64,000 nucleotides of DNA from Nomia melanderi (Eukaryota > Arthropoda > Insecta > Hymenoptera > Halictidae), in NCBI RefSeq assembly GCF_051020985.1, contig NC_135010.1:8430001-8494000 (forward strand), written 5' to 3'. A program made the position numbers and the translations under genes. The notes under the pieces are model-generated. The model did no database searches, was not told the DNA's origin, and worked only from the letters and a program-made list of their open reading frames with translations. This document shows positions 1 through 12,230 of this stretch, piece by piece (position 1 is the first letter of the stretch; each line of letters opens with the position of its first letter).

Positions 1-789
1 GAAGAACAAGATTCTTGAATAAACTGAATTCTCCGAAAGAAATACCGAGTTTCCTTAACGCAATTAAAAATCAGGCGTCGATCTTCCTTGATCAAGCATC
101 AAACTTTGTACATTCTTGTTTCGCAGACTAATGAACCATCATTACACAGCAGAAAGAGGCGTGAACGCATTAATTCAAGTATCGCGAAGAAAATGTACAT
201 CCCCTTAGTACAGCTTAGAAAGACGCTTGGGAACTTCAGGAGGATTCTGGGCTTCGGAGCTTCGACGAAGAACCAGGCTCCGTCATATAAGCTTCCGAGC
301 TTCAGCGGTGAAGTCCAATTATCGTGTACTACATGGCTCGGCAAGAAACGCGACACGGTAGCACTTTGAATGCCAAACGTGAAATTTTCGGAATGAAAGG
401 TACGTTTACTTTACCAACCGTTACACGAGGCAAAAACATAGTAGAAAAAATGATTGATGGACAATAAGAGTAGAAGATCCACATTTTGCAATGAGCTGAG
501 GCAAAGAATTGCACGATTTTTGGTTTCAAAACTACAGGAATTCGAAGATTAAGAATTTTTTAATTACAATACAATGATTATTTAATTCTGTGCAGTAGTG
601 TGTATTTGTTATGTCTAAACTTTCACTAGTGTATTCAATACGTTAGATACTGACATGAATAAGTTCGGCTGCAAATATAAGTATATTTTAATTATAAATT
701 GATTATAAATTTGTAATTATAAATAGAAGTTTCGTTTGTATGAAGTAACAAAATTGTTGTGCTAAAATTACAGAAATTAATAAGGTTTA

Positions 790-900
790 ATATTGCTGTA
801 TCTTTTAGGTGCATGCGATATTTGTTAGTATTATTAAATACTATTATAAATTTCAATACCACTAACAAATATTGCGTACAACCAAAAGATACAACAATAT
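790..900. ncRNA. Long imperfect hairpin (miRNA-precursor-like or foldback element)
   Basis: Arms at 790-832 and 855-900 are reverse complements over about 43 positions, with four mismatches, two G-U pairs on the plus strand and one 3-base bulge near the loop. The loop is 22 bases. Uninterrupted 10- and 12-bp blocks (TGTATCTTTT; ATATTTGTTAGT) lie in the stem. The size and pairing would suit a microRNA precursor, but an AT-rich foldback transposon remnant fits equally well. Confidence 0.4.
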
Positions 901-2875
901 AAAATCTCATAAATTTCTTTGAATTCAGTACTACAATTTTGTTTCTCTATATAATCGAAAAACTTTGGTTAACAGTCGAATGACAATAATTTCATGTTCA
1001 CGAGCGAATGGTAACGAAACTAGTACATAACTCGAAATCCGTGAATAACACGTTTACCGAGAAAACTCGATACTTAAAGCGTTAATAACGTCGATGATAG
1101 GTCTCAATATAAGAAAAGTGGAATCGCATTATGCACCAAGAGGCAGGAACACCTGTGGGTACAGCAATCAGGGCGATTTTCGTCGAGAAGCCAACGCGCA
1201 CGTGCGCGTCCTAGCTTCGTGCAGCTTGTTAATTAACTCGCAATCTGGTAATTGGCCGCGATAATAAGTTGCAGTTCTGGCAAGCGGCACTCGGTCCTGC
1301 GGGTCATCGTCGGTACTATCAAGCCCGTTGCTCCGCTCGGCGTCGTCTCCCGCAGGAAACGCCGGGATGATAAAGAAGACAAAAAGAAAAAGGACAGTTC
1401 CACGGGTCAAATTGCTTTAATCCGTTCCGTGGGAGCCATCTTGGGTCGCGGTTGTACGGACACGAGGGAGGATTACGAGATACAGCTGCGAAAATTCAAC
1501 CCAACCGGAGATTATCCCGCGACGGGTTTAATCGGCCGCTTTACCTTGAAAAATTCGAGTTAACCCTTGACTGATCGCTCGCGAGATTTCTCGTTTTTAC
1601 TTTCCCCCTGTGAGCAATTGGTGAATGTTTTTAAACCTTGGGGAAAATCGCTGGAGGTTCTGTTATTTTAAATGGTAGTGATGGTAGTTACTGACAAATT
1701 AGGTGAATAGATATTGAAGTTTTCGGAATTAGACTATTATCTTTGTAATTTAATTTATTTCTTGATATGATAAAGAATAGAATACGGTTTAACGAAATTT
1801 TTATTCTATTTCTACATTGATGAGATGCTTACTTAAAGAACTACATTATTATTTAAATTCAGTTTTTATAATTTGATGTATAACAATCAAATACTACAAT
1901 AATTCACACAAAATTCTCTGCAACGAGGTACACCGAATTTTTCAAGAATCACGCGCATCTCATAAAACACGGATAATCGGTATGCGCAACCTCTAACATC
2001 AGATAATAAAATAGAAATTTCGAGACAGCCAGGAAAAAACAATTTCCCTATAAAATTCGAGGCATTAAGAATTCAACGCGCACGTTTCTAACGTTCAACG
2101 AGAATTCATAAAATCTGAATAGATCGTTGAGTGGAATCACAACCCGGACGGTTTTCTTGACACGCCACGTACGGGGGATTATCTTTGCCTAAATCTTCGG
2201 CTGAAAAGTTAAACCGCTGGAAAATTGTCTTCGGAACGGGCAATCAACCCGGGGCAACATTTTATACCGGGATTCCGTAATGGCATAGATACCGCGGCAC
2301 GATCGGTTCACTTATCTGATTTAAGCGCTTTAAACTTCCTCGACCGGAATTATCCGAAGTGCCGCGTGTATATCGGTTAGCTAAAGTGGATACAGGGAAT
2401 CATTGGCAGCCGGCTCCGGGAATGCCTCCGCGTATTTAAGAAAGGCTTTCCATGGTTTCGCTAACAAGATTTAATGGATCGGCGTGTGTCTTGTACACAC
2501 GACGGCGATTTCTTCGAAAGCATTCTGGCGTAATTCGTTTAAGTAACTTAGAGTCAACCCATTAACACTGTTTCAAGTTGATCTATTTTTACGCGTTATT
2601 CGCGCTAAACAAACTGCAATTACGAGACTGAAAGCTCCGTAGGTTACTTCCCATTAGTTCTGTAGGAGGAGGATAAAAGTAGTTTTTCAGATGTAAACTT
2701 AGTTTTCGGAATATCTTCGATCGGGGAGTCGAAGTATGTTATGTTTCAAGGAGGGAGATATTCAAATAAAGAGAATATATACAGTGTGGCGTCGAAATTC
2801 GAAATTTCAGTGAAAGATAAACTATATAAGTACTTACTCAAATTTAATATAACCTTATTATATTTCGAATTTTTC
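901..2875. other. Intergenic, no gene recognised
   Basis: Mixed AT-rich and GC-rich DNA. A minus-strand frame at 1168-1410 looks like a signal peptide but has no ATG and is discussed among the rejected items. Confidence 0.6.
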
Positions 2876-3102
2876 TTAACACTAAAATTACCGAGCAATT
2901 AAATCGACTTTTTGATATTCCTCTATAGAAACTCCAAGAATGTTTCTATTGAAACTTGAATTGATTCACAATTCAATTTGCGTACCGCCAAACCAATTTC
3001 TCTAATAATTTCTTACAGAAACATTTGTTATCTTTTTAATAATTGCAAAAGGAAGAAATCAGGAATGGGTCATTCTGACCCGTCCGGCAGTTTTAGTGTT
3101 AA
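2876..3102. mobile_element. TTAA-flanked MITE-like element, group I (copy a)
   Basis: A 219-bp body between two perfect TTAA sites. Ends are CACTAAAATTACCG on the left and CACTAAAACTGCCG as the reverse complement on the right. A short internal palindrome, GGGTCATTCTGACCC, lies near the right end. This is the clearest copy of group I. No coding capacity. Confidence 0.8.
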
Positions 3103-3191
3103 TTCTTAATCAAGAAAGTAACCATCAAATTCGGATCATTTAAAGTTAGACTACGAATGTTTACGGAGCTTCTAATTTTCATTGACGAATC

Positions 3192-3429
3192 TTAACCCGT
3201 TCGCGACCAACGTTTGCGTCAGTAGAAACTTCTTACTTACAATCTCTTATGCAACATACTGCTTTTATAAAAAGCAAACAGAACTCACGAAAGGAATCTC
3301 GTCGATCTACTCGTCGCACTATATATTAAAACTTTAAACACAAACACCTGAAAGTAATATAGCTTTCTTTGCGCAAGATGCAGAATGTTGAGCGTAGCAA
3401 ATACGTGATGCCAGTTGCGAACGTGTTAA
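3192..3429. mobile_element. TTAA-flanked MITE-like element, group IV (copy d)
   Basis: A 230-bp body between TTAA sites. Left end CCCGTTCGCGACC pairs with right end CACGTTCGCAACT. Its right TTAA is also the left TTAA of the next element. Confidence 0.7.
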
Positions 3430-3840
3430 CAACATGCGTCACCGGTGACTCCTAAACAAATCGAATTACTATAGTTCACTAAGTTAAAGGATGATTATTT
3501 GAAAACATTTCTAATGTGCAATAATAATGCTATTCAATCAGATGATGTAACACTAGAACTGCCAGGCGGGTCAAAATGGCCCATTCTTCACTTATTCATT
3601 CATAATAATTGAAAGCATGTAAATGCTTCTTCAAGAAATGATTAAAACAGTTGATTCATTAATATACAAATTAAAATATGACTTAACTGACATCTTAATC
3701 AACCCACTTCTATGGTTCCTACAAAAAATCTTTAAAAGTCAGTTCAACTGCTCGGTTAATGTTATATTTCTAGTGTTAATGTTATATTTCTTTCATTTTA
3801 TGTCTTATTCTATGAAATCGTGCGGCGTTCGACGTGTTAA
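3426..3840. mobile_element. Group IV element interrupted by a nested group I element
   Basis: The right end (reverse complement CACGTCGAACGCCGCACG) matches the left end of the group IV copy at 26674. The left part contains GTCACCGGTGACT, the subterminal palindrome of the group IV copy at 11910. A group I element occupies 3547-3779; without it about 174 bp remain. Confidence 0.6.
3547..3779. mobile_element. Group I MITE-like element nested in a group IV element (copy b)
   Basis: A 225-bp body with CACTAGAA at both ends in inverted orientation. The left target site has decayed to GTAA; the right is TTAA. The right end carries a small insertion repeated just outside it, where GTTAATGTTATATTTCT occurs twice. 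Confidence 0.65.
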
Positions 3841-4490
3841 ATGATCTGCAATTACGAAATGATCGCAACCCAGTAATTCCCCTTCGACTACCAATTCCAT
3901 CAAGGAAACAACGACTCAATCATCCACGGTACACTCGCTCGCCTCGGAAGAGGGGTCTCAAACGATCAAACTCCTAGTTAAACGTTGCATCGCCGAGTCA
4001 AAAGTATCCTCGCCCTGCGTTCACCCCGAAGTCAGCCGTCCCGCGAAAACGGTGTTCAAGCACGACCACCGTAGGGGTCGGCGCAGCTCAGAATGGGGGA
4101 TGGGGTCGTCGAAAAAAGCTGCGGCGGCCGCGAGCCAGGCAACCCTTGCCATTAACGTGAAAACAGGCATTGCGAGACGCATCAGCGAGCAGCCCGCGAG
4201 ACACCGCGCAAGGACACCCGTTTACGGGGACGACAAACGCGCGGAGGAGCGGAAATTCCACCGGCGAGAAGTGCGAACGGGGCCGTTTAAGTCGCGCTCG
4301 GTACTCCATATTTATACCGGCGCGCGATATCACGCACACGCACACGGCGCCGCTCGTAAGGTAGAGGCAGACAGGCCGGGGCGGGCGCGCGGGAGTTCTC
4401 GCGCTCTTAATCCACGCGCTGTCGAACGACGGAACCCGTGGGATGGTGGGGTTGCGAGCGGCAGAGGGATCGAGAGAGAAAGGTGCACCT
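3841..4490. other. GC-rich intergenic block
   Basis: No gene recognised. A TATAAATA on the minus strand at 4311-4318 has no initiator at the usual distance. Confidence 0.5.
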
Positions 4491-4948
4491 AAAGAGGCAG
4501 GAGAGGGAATTGAGGAAGAGAAAGAGGGAAAGAAGATGGAGGAAGAGATTGAGAAAGAAGAGGAATAGAAAGAGATCGTGGAGAAGGAGTGATCGAGAAG
4601 GGAGTAGAGAGGGATGGAACGAGATTGCGAAGGAAACGGAAGGGGAAAGGAAAAGCGAGAGATTCGTGACGAGAGGGGAAAGGCTGAGGAAGAAGAAAGA
4701 GAGAAAAAGGTGAAGAAAGTGGAAGGAGGAAGGATAGAAAAAGGCGAAGAAAGTGAAAGAGAAGGCTTGAAAAGTGGAAGATAGAGAGAAGTGGAGACAG
4801 AGGGAAAGAGGATCGAGTAGGAAAGAGACAGAGGAGTGCGAGAAGCAATGAGAAAGAGGCACAGATAGAGAGGGACGCTGGAAGAGACAAAGAAAGCAGC
4901 ATAGAGAGCGAGGAAGGGTAGAGAAAGAGGGGAAGGAGGCGAAACGCA
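4491..4948. repeat. 458-bp polypurine tract
   Basis: Almost entirely A and G on the plus strand with scattered C/T. It creates spurious long open frames (Arg/Glu-rich on plus, Ser/Leu/Phe-rich on minus). Confidence 0.92.
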
Positions 4949-7205
4949 ATGTCACCCGCCACGCCGGCTTTCCATACCGTTCCCCACTAATTGCTAAATG
5001 CTAATGTACCTACGCATACTACACGCTTTGCCGACGACGCCTACTTTCGCGACACGACAGCCCGGCAGGACATTATTCGCGACTCGGTTCCCCGATACAT
5101 ATCCGGGAATCGTCGCGGATGGCTCGTCATCCACTTTCGAACCGGGCGCGCCGCCCCGGGACGATCGGCATTTGCATTTTCATCCGCCGCGCCGGCATCG
5201 CCGTTTTTCCCCACCCCTCGAGCCCATTGGCGTCGCCCGTTCACCTACGCGGCTCTCCGTCCCCCGCCCCTTTGGTAACCGGGATTAATCATTCCGGATC
5301 GGTACTCGCTGATTTATGAAAACGGAGGAGCGCGAGACGCGCGACGAGATTCTGCCGGGCTACCGGCTGCCGCGTCGGAGATTACGCGGAGATTTATTAG
5401 TGAACGTGATGCGGGATTCGGGGTGGCGATAGGGGTGAGCCCCCGATCCTTTGTGGACCCGTGGAGAGTTTTTTTTCCTCTGCTTTTTCAGTCCGGCCGA
5501 GATGAATGTGTTTGTAAGAGAATAGTTTGAAATTTAGAGCTTCGCGAGCTTGTTTACGGCGCGGTCGTTCGGACGGACCATCCCGTGCGCGGGGGATTTG
5601 TGTTTTCGTTGTACTCGCAAGTTTCAGCGTGTTTTTCGGGAATAGTGATCGATTGAATAGATTTACAGCTTTTTCGTGTTTCTTATGGATGCTTGCTACG
5701 AGAGATTTATTTTTTTCACATCCAATTACTGCTGCGGATGACTGGATATATAGCTGAAGAGTACAGAGGTGTCTTTCTAGTTTACAGTTCTTATCGCGTG
5801 TAACCGTATTGGTACTTTGTTTACTTTCTAAAGAACCTTTGCAATTTGCCCGGTAGAAGGTAAAAAGAAGAAGGTAAATTGACTTAGCGTAAACAAGAGA
5901 TAATTCACGGTGACGCCTGTAATGGATGACACTTGTGTATCAAGCCAAGGGTTCGAATATCAACATAGCATATTGATGAATACTAATTAGATCTACAATA
6001 TCAGCAATTATGAAATAAAATGAGTACAGAATTACACGAGAAAAAGTGAAAACCGATCAATCAAATTCCTCAGCCTCCCCATCAAGCGATCTAACAATAC
6101 CAGATTCCGGATGTTCATTCGGACCCACAATCCCCTATACAAGCGACACACAGGAAGGCAGATTCAACAGAATTCCGTTTCCCGTCGCGGCTTTTCATTA
6201 CCCACTTGTCGCTAACGTATACAGCTTCATTAAAATCCTTATCTCCGCAAACCCCGCCCAATAAACCCTCTATGCCACTCGTCAGACGTCATTTCACCCG
6301 GAGACGTACCGATAGCTATTTCGGAGACGTATAAAAGTTTCCTCGTCCTCGAACGGAGTATGTACCGACAGAAATATAATGTACATTTCACTTTGTTCGC
6401 GCAGTCGCATCGTTTAAGGACCCGTCCGCGGTGAGAAACTGTTGTCCGCCTGGCGGCCGCGGCCGGCGATACCGGGTCGGGTCAAAAATTCCGCGGTTGC
6501 CACGAAAACCTGGCGAGAGGTTGGTAAATATACGAAACGGTGCGATGGAATATTCGCACATTAGCGACAGGCCATTAATACCGGGTTCGCCGGAGTGGCG
6601 TTTCGCTCTTTAGCGAACGGGTAAGTGGGTTACCCGTGCTCTCGCTCAAGCCCGAGCGCGCGCGCGCGGGACCACGCACCCACCCCCACCCTCGGGGTAT
6701 AATTGTTTGGACACGAAAAGCTCGGCGCGTAAAACATCGTTTCCTTACGTGCCGGTTCTCTTTGTTTGCTCTTCCATGTTCGCGCGTCGCGGCCCGTTAA
6801 ATTCAATTTACTTCGGTTGCGCCCGTGGCCCCCGGGTATATTTGTCTTCGAAAATGCACCGGAACTCGATCCCCGGCCCGAAACAATCGAAACCGTGTCC
6901 TCTCCTCTACGAGGGCAACTTTCCGCGAGGCTATTTCAGTATACGGCGAACGGACGCCGCGGGATGCACAAGTTTTCGAATCGCGTCGGACTTTATTCTC
7001 GGGACGATCGATGTGCGGAATTTTGACGGCGGTCGCGGTAAAAGCGTCCCGAAAGCAATTATTTTTTATTTGGGTATTTTTGCTGGGCTTCCGGGGATTG
7101 AGTGCTTTCGGATGTTGCTCTCGCGCGTTGACGGGTGACCGTTGCGTTTTTAACGCGCGGAGTAATTGAGTTTCAGTTTTAACGGTTGATTATGGGGAAA
7201 TTGGG
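4949..7205. other. Intergenic, no gene recognised
   Basis: GC-rich to 5560 and again 6400-7150, AT-rich between. Several overlapping short frames on one strand, none resembling a known family. Confidence 0.6.
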
Positions 7206-7623
7206 AAATGTGTGTTGTAATGTAGGAGATTCGAGGATTTTTTTGGAATTCTTGTCTGTGGGTAGTTATTTCCGTACTGTCTCTGTGGTAGTAACTTTCG
7301 GGTTAGTTAGAATGTCATTACGCTCGCATTGATCGTTATATTCTGCATTGTTAGCTCTCAATGATAAGCGCTGAATTAATTGTAAAATAAATTACTATGT
7401 TCTGGAAGAAACCGCGAAATGTGTTTGTAATATAATAGGTTCGATAACTTTTTGGAATTCTCATCCATACTTGTTTCCGTACCGTCGCTATAATAGTAAT
7501 TTCCATACAAGTTAGTATAACATCATTAAACTCGCATTGTCCTTTATATACTACATTACTCGTTCTCAATGCCAAGTGCTGAATTAATTGTAAAATGAGT
7601 CACTATGTATCGAAAGAATACGG
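7206..7623. repeat. Old tandem duplication, two units of about 211 bp
   Basis: Units start at 7206 (AAATGTGTGTTGTAAT) and 7417 (AAATGTGTTTGTAATAT) and share ordered blocks (TTTTTGGAATTCT, GCTGAATTAATTGTAAAAT) with many substitutions and small gaps. Much older than the duplication at 27661. Confidence 0.8.
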
Positions 7624-10213
7624 AATCCAAGTTCCGCCCCCTCGAGAATAATTCTCGTCACGCGCGCTGATGGGAAATCATTAGAGCCACGCATATTAAT
7701 CTCCCGATCGCTCTAATCGAAATTAAGACAATGATCCCGATGGGAGGGAGGAGGTCCGGAAGTGACGTCCGATCTCATTAAAATTGCAAACGGCGTTTTC
7801 TTTTTTCTTTTCCTCCGTCCCTTTTTTTCGTGAATGGCGGCTAGGGGCTCGTAAAAAGCCACCCTTGAAACGCTATTGACAGTGGATATCGTTCGACGAT
7901 TGCGTCACCGATGACGGGGACATCGTTAAACACGTTTCGCTCGTCTATCATTCCTGGCTGGGTTCATTGTCGCCACGAGAAAAGCTTTTACCGCGACGCC
8001 GGCCGCGTTACAGCGTATTACATCACGGCGGACGGCCGGCCGTTCTGACGTTAACGAGCGATAGTATTTCGTATCGAACCGCGTGAACTTTCGCCGCCGC
8101 GATGAAAATCAGCCCCCGGTTCCTCCCACGAGGAAAACTGTAACTGCTACGCGGACAAGCAATAATTCCTGTGTTACGAGCACCGTTTAATAAACGAGCC
8201 GAGGCCATGGCTACTTATTAAACCACCTCGCGTTTCGTTTGTCCACGACGCGTTTGGGAACGTGTCTGTTTCCCGTCTCGCCTCCAACTTCATATTTCGC
8301 GGTATTTACGAGGCCGTTACAGAAACAATTTGTCTACAAATAATCGGTTTTGTTTCATGGGAGATTGAGAAAACGGGAAACGGTTCCTTTATTTGGAATA
8401 TGGGATGGGAATTGTTTGCTTCATTTGTGGAGGGAGAAATTGGTATGTGTCGAGGATATGGTATGGAAGTGGAAAATCTATTGTGAATTATTTTTGTAGA
8501 GTTTCTAAGTAAATGTTTTGAAACTGTTCATACCATGGAAGTAATTTGTTTTTCGGTATCACGATTATTCTGGAAATTAGGGTTTCATAAGATTCATAGG
8601 GAAAATGAGAAATTTTTAGTCGATGCGTAGTTAAAATTCTAGTGTGTAATGAGAATGTTTTTTTAGATTCCATAGCGTGTGAACTCTGTATAAATTTCGG
8701 AATAAACGTAACGCCAAAAAGACCAGCCAATATTCCTCCCCCAAATTTTCTCCTTTTCTTCCCTTGGAAACTCATTTCGCCTAGCTCCGCTTCGGGACAA
8801 GCAATTTCCGGGATTAGGGATGCTCCGCAGTAACGCCGGGCCCGTATTACACAAGCCACAACTGCGACTCGCAATTCTTACTTTGAACAACAAGCAATAT
8901 AAACAGTGATTGCGAGTTACACTGGTTCTTTCTGTTCAGCCTGAGGCCCGAAAGTTTATACAAAGCGTGGTAAATTCTTCGTCGTTCGACGTAACAGAGT
9001 CTAAAATACCCAGAGGAGTTCGAATTTTAGATTACGAAATATTTCCAAACTAGTTCGAAATATAAAGCATTAGAATATATAATGATTATAAAAATTCTGA
9101 TCTATTGAATCTTCACAAGAACCCAATAATCTCATAACAACCAAATACACGATATTTATTTATTAGAAACAAAAACAGCCTTACAAAAATCCTTACAGCA
9201 AAGTAATCGATAAAAATAACATTCAAATGCAAAATCGAGCCACCAAGCAACAAATCCATTTACAAGCACACCAAAACAACATCACCATAATATTACCGAT
9301 CAATCTCATCCACCGCAAAAACGAGAATTTCTCGAAAATCGGCGAACATCCCCTTTTGATCCATCGGAACCCCATCCCCTTATTATCACACTTCACCTGC
9401 TCGAACGGAGAAGCCCGATGAAATATTCAAATTACGATCGCGGGATCTCACCGAGTTCGTGAAATTATCCGATCTTGGTGGCTCGTAAAACGTTCGCGCC
9501 CTTAATGGTTTCTGGTGCCGAACTTCCTCATTACTCGGCCGTTCGCCGGGATCACCGGTATCATTAACCGTTAAGCGACAGCCGATTTCGACCGGAAACT
9601 CGATCATTTTCACGGATAGTTGAGGCCCGTTCGATCGATCCACGCGTAATTGCGGGAGCTCCACACGCTCGCTCGCACGCTCGCACGCACGCACGCACGC
9701 AGGCCAATGGCACTTTTCCACCCGTATTACTTCCTCCCCCGCGGGGGCTGGGGGGCGTCGTCATCATCATCGCCTTCCCACGGAGAAGGAATCCGCGGAA
9801 CAATGCCGGCACCAGCCACGCCGAGGTGATCACGATTTCACGCCTCCTTCGGCGACTGCAATTGCGTGCTCTCGTAATCATTGCGTCGTATTACTGTTGC
9901 GCTTCGCGTGCGCCTCGCACGATGACGATAAAATTCTGTTCCGTAGCCGCATCTGAGAATTTCCGTGCACCCTGCACACGGGACAGAGCTCGGTAAACCA
10001 GCCCGCGGACGAGCTTTCATACAAATTGAGATAACGGTCCCGGTCTGTTTGAATAATGGGCCCGCGCCGGTGACGCGATGATATTTCAGAAAATTAACGA
10101 GCGTGTCTGGAAATCTTTATTAATTTGCGATTATCAGGCGCGACGATGGGGTCGCTGCTTTCTCGGGCAGGTGGCAGGGTGTTTTTTGTTTGGACGTCGC
10201 GTGTGCTCGGAGA
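7624..10213. other. Intergenic, no gene recognised
   Basis: Only the CGCT/CGCA repeat at 9665 stands out. Confidence 0.6.
9665..9700. repeat. (CGCT/CGCA)n short tandem repeat
   Basis: Alternating CGCT and CGCA tetranucleotides. Confidence 0.85.
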
Positions 10214-10452
10214 TTAACTTGACTTATGATGTGCTCCTTAGCTAAGATCGCTACAATTACTTTATCATTAGTAATTTATTGAGGGAACGGATGAACCTTG
10301 GGTATATTCTACGTCTCTATTTAGCCTAAACTATGATTATTGACAGAAAAATAATATTTCATTTGAATTGAAAAGAATTCACTGTTTATACTTGTTAGTT
10401 TCGCTTTCAAATCTTCACCACGAGTCTGATGTGTTATACGGTAAGGGGTTAA
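10214..10452. mobile_element. Degraded group III TTAA element (copy c)
   Basis: TTAA on both sides. The right end, read in reverse complement, carries the group III block ending ATCAGACTCGTGG; the left end is heavily decayed but keeps CTTATGAT. Confidence 0.4.
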
Positions 10453-11184
10453 TTACGAATATTGTTTCTTTAAAATTTCGAGTGTAATTGGTTTGAAAAG
10501 TAATTTCCGGATTGATTACGCGTTCGTGTAGTCTCCACAGGATTTAAGGCAACTGAAACTAATCTAAAAAGGAACGAAATCCTCTATTAATTACTTCACA
10601 AAATATTCTTCGTACCTCGATATTACTACTTAATCGTTTCTCATTTAACGCGCCAGTACGTGTATGCCTTTAATATTAGTTCATAGACTCATCAATGGTT
10701 CCCCTCCATGGAAATCTTTAGTAAAGGGCGAAAGATTTATGCGTGATTTGAAGGGAAACCAGGGTTTATTACAATCTTCGATTAAATGAAATTATCTCGA
10801 CACGCAACCCATCAAAAGCGGTTCAGCTATATTTATTCCGCAAGGTGGAGGATGCTACATCAAAAAGGCCCTCAACATGTTCGCTACTACCGTCGCATAT
10901 TCGCAACGATTAGTGTTCCATGTGTGCGCGAAAAAGAGTAAATTACATTTATTTGTTCATTCATATAATACTGTAAAACATGGTATAATGTACAGGAAGC
11001 CATTATATTTTATACTCGATTACTATTTGTATTTTGTAAAGACTAACCCATTTAATTTAATCCATTTACATCATTACATAAAATAATCCGCACACGATTG
11101 ATATTTACCAATTTCAATCAAACACTTGAAAGACTTTTAGATTTATAAAGTAAGCTTCACATTTAGAGCGAAGATGCAAATGGA
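10453..11184. other. AT-rich intergenic, no gene recognised
   Basis: No coding or repeat structure found. Confidence 0.55.
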
Positions 11185-11418
11185 TTAACACTAACCATAC
11201 CAACACTTGTCTTACAGAAACTAGTCAAATAACTGGCTACAAAATAGAGATTAACAAATTAGATGATAAATTTCTTTTAGCGGAAACAGAGACGAAAGAA
11301 ACGATGAAAATTGAGAAACCAATCGGACAATATAGGAATTTATATAAAATTAAATGAACGAAAGAAGGCGAAGAATTTTAAATCCCGTCATTTGATCGGT
11401 TGGTGAGATTAGTGTTAA
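11185..11418. mobile_element. Divergent group I element (copy k)
   Basis: A 226-bp body with CACTAACCATACCAAC against CACTAATCTCACCAAC at the other end, 12 of 16 identical, between perfect TTAA sites. The right TTAA is shared with the next element. Confidence 0.65.
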
Positions 11419-11635
11419 CAGTAGAACTACCGAATCAGTTAAAATGACCGGTTTCGATTTGTTTGTTTCGAAATTATTGATATTTTCGGAGCATTGAGTA
11501 TTCGAAATGATCTTGACAACGAATAGTGTCACTGGAATACTATAAGGAATATCTGAGGAAATTAAAAATAGACTATTGGTAGGATTTTCATAAGGATGCT
11601 CTATAGACAGATAAATGCTCTAGTTTTAATGTCGA
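11415..11635. mobile_element. Group I element (copy j)
   Basis: Begins TTAACAGTAGAACTACCG, followed by the group I block AAAATGACCGGTTTCGATTTG shortened by decay. The right end has drifted to TAATG|TCGA. Directly abuts copy k. Confidence 0.6.
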
Positions 11636-11834
11636 ATTTGTGTGTTTGCATAGATACAAGGCTAAGAGACACTTCGAATCGGAAGAAATGTAGTGTTCTA
11701 GTTTTTATAAAAAGTTCGACGATAAGTCACTCTAATTGCAGCCAATATAGGAATTGATATAGAATTGAGCAAAAGAAAACGCAGAGTTTTAAATCCGGTC
11801 GTTTAGTCATTAAATCCGTTACGATTAGTGTTAA
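11636..11834. mobile_element. Partial second copy of the divergent group I element (copy l)
   Basis: Bases 11740-11834 repeat 11325-11418 in direct orientation (blocks AATATAGGAATT, TTTTAAATCC and GATTAGTGTTAA shared). The left end is not recognisable. Confidence 0.5.
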
Positions 11835-11909
11835 GACTGTAACCGTGACAACGGTCTATCAACAACTATCAACTATCCAATGAGATCGCGTCGCGATAAG
11901 GAGAAATAC

Positions 11910-12147
11910 TTAACACATTGACTGCCACGAGAATTTTTACTGTTTCGTACAATAATATTTGTCCTATCGCAACAAAGTTAAGTACTGTCTGAAATACATA
12001 TTCACAATGTGGTGTCATAGTACTCGTATGACGCTATTATCTAGTTACTAAATATTTTCATTCAACATCAATTTCCTTATTGTAAATGTTTTCAAGCAAT
12101 TTGGAAGCTCCAGTCACCGGTGACCACCGTGGCATTCAACGTGTTAA
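11910..12147. mobile_element. TTAA-flanked MITE-like element, group IV (copy a)
   Basis: A 230-bp body between TTAA sites. CACATTGACTGCCACG on the left matches CACGTTGAATGCCACG on the right (14 of 16). A TCACCGGTGA palindrome lies inside the right end. Best-preserved group IV copy. Confidence 0.8.
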
Positions 12148-12185
12148 AATAGAAATAAATAGAAAACAAACGGGAAAAATAAGAG

Positions 12186-12188
<3 letters not shown>

Positions 12189-12227
<39 letters not shown>
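12189..12227. repeat. (GA)n microsatellite
   Basis: 39 bases of uninterrupted GA. Confidence 0.98.

Positions 12228-12230
<3 letters not shown>

Noticed and set aside
1168..1410. Minus-strand 80-codon frame resembling a small secreted protein with a signal peptide
   Set aside because: The frame begins with TTG, an in-frame TAA lies just upstream, and there is no ATG before the hydrophobic stretch. It could only be translated as a downstream exon, for which there is no evidence.
4407..4962. Long Ser/Leu/Phe-rich and Arg/Glu-rich frames
   Set aside because: Produced by the purine tract, which contains few stop codons on either strand.
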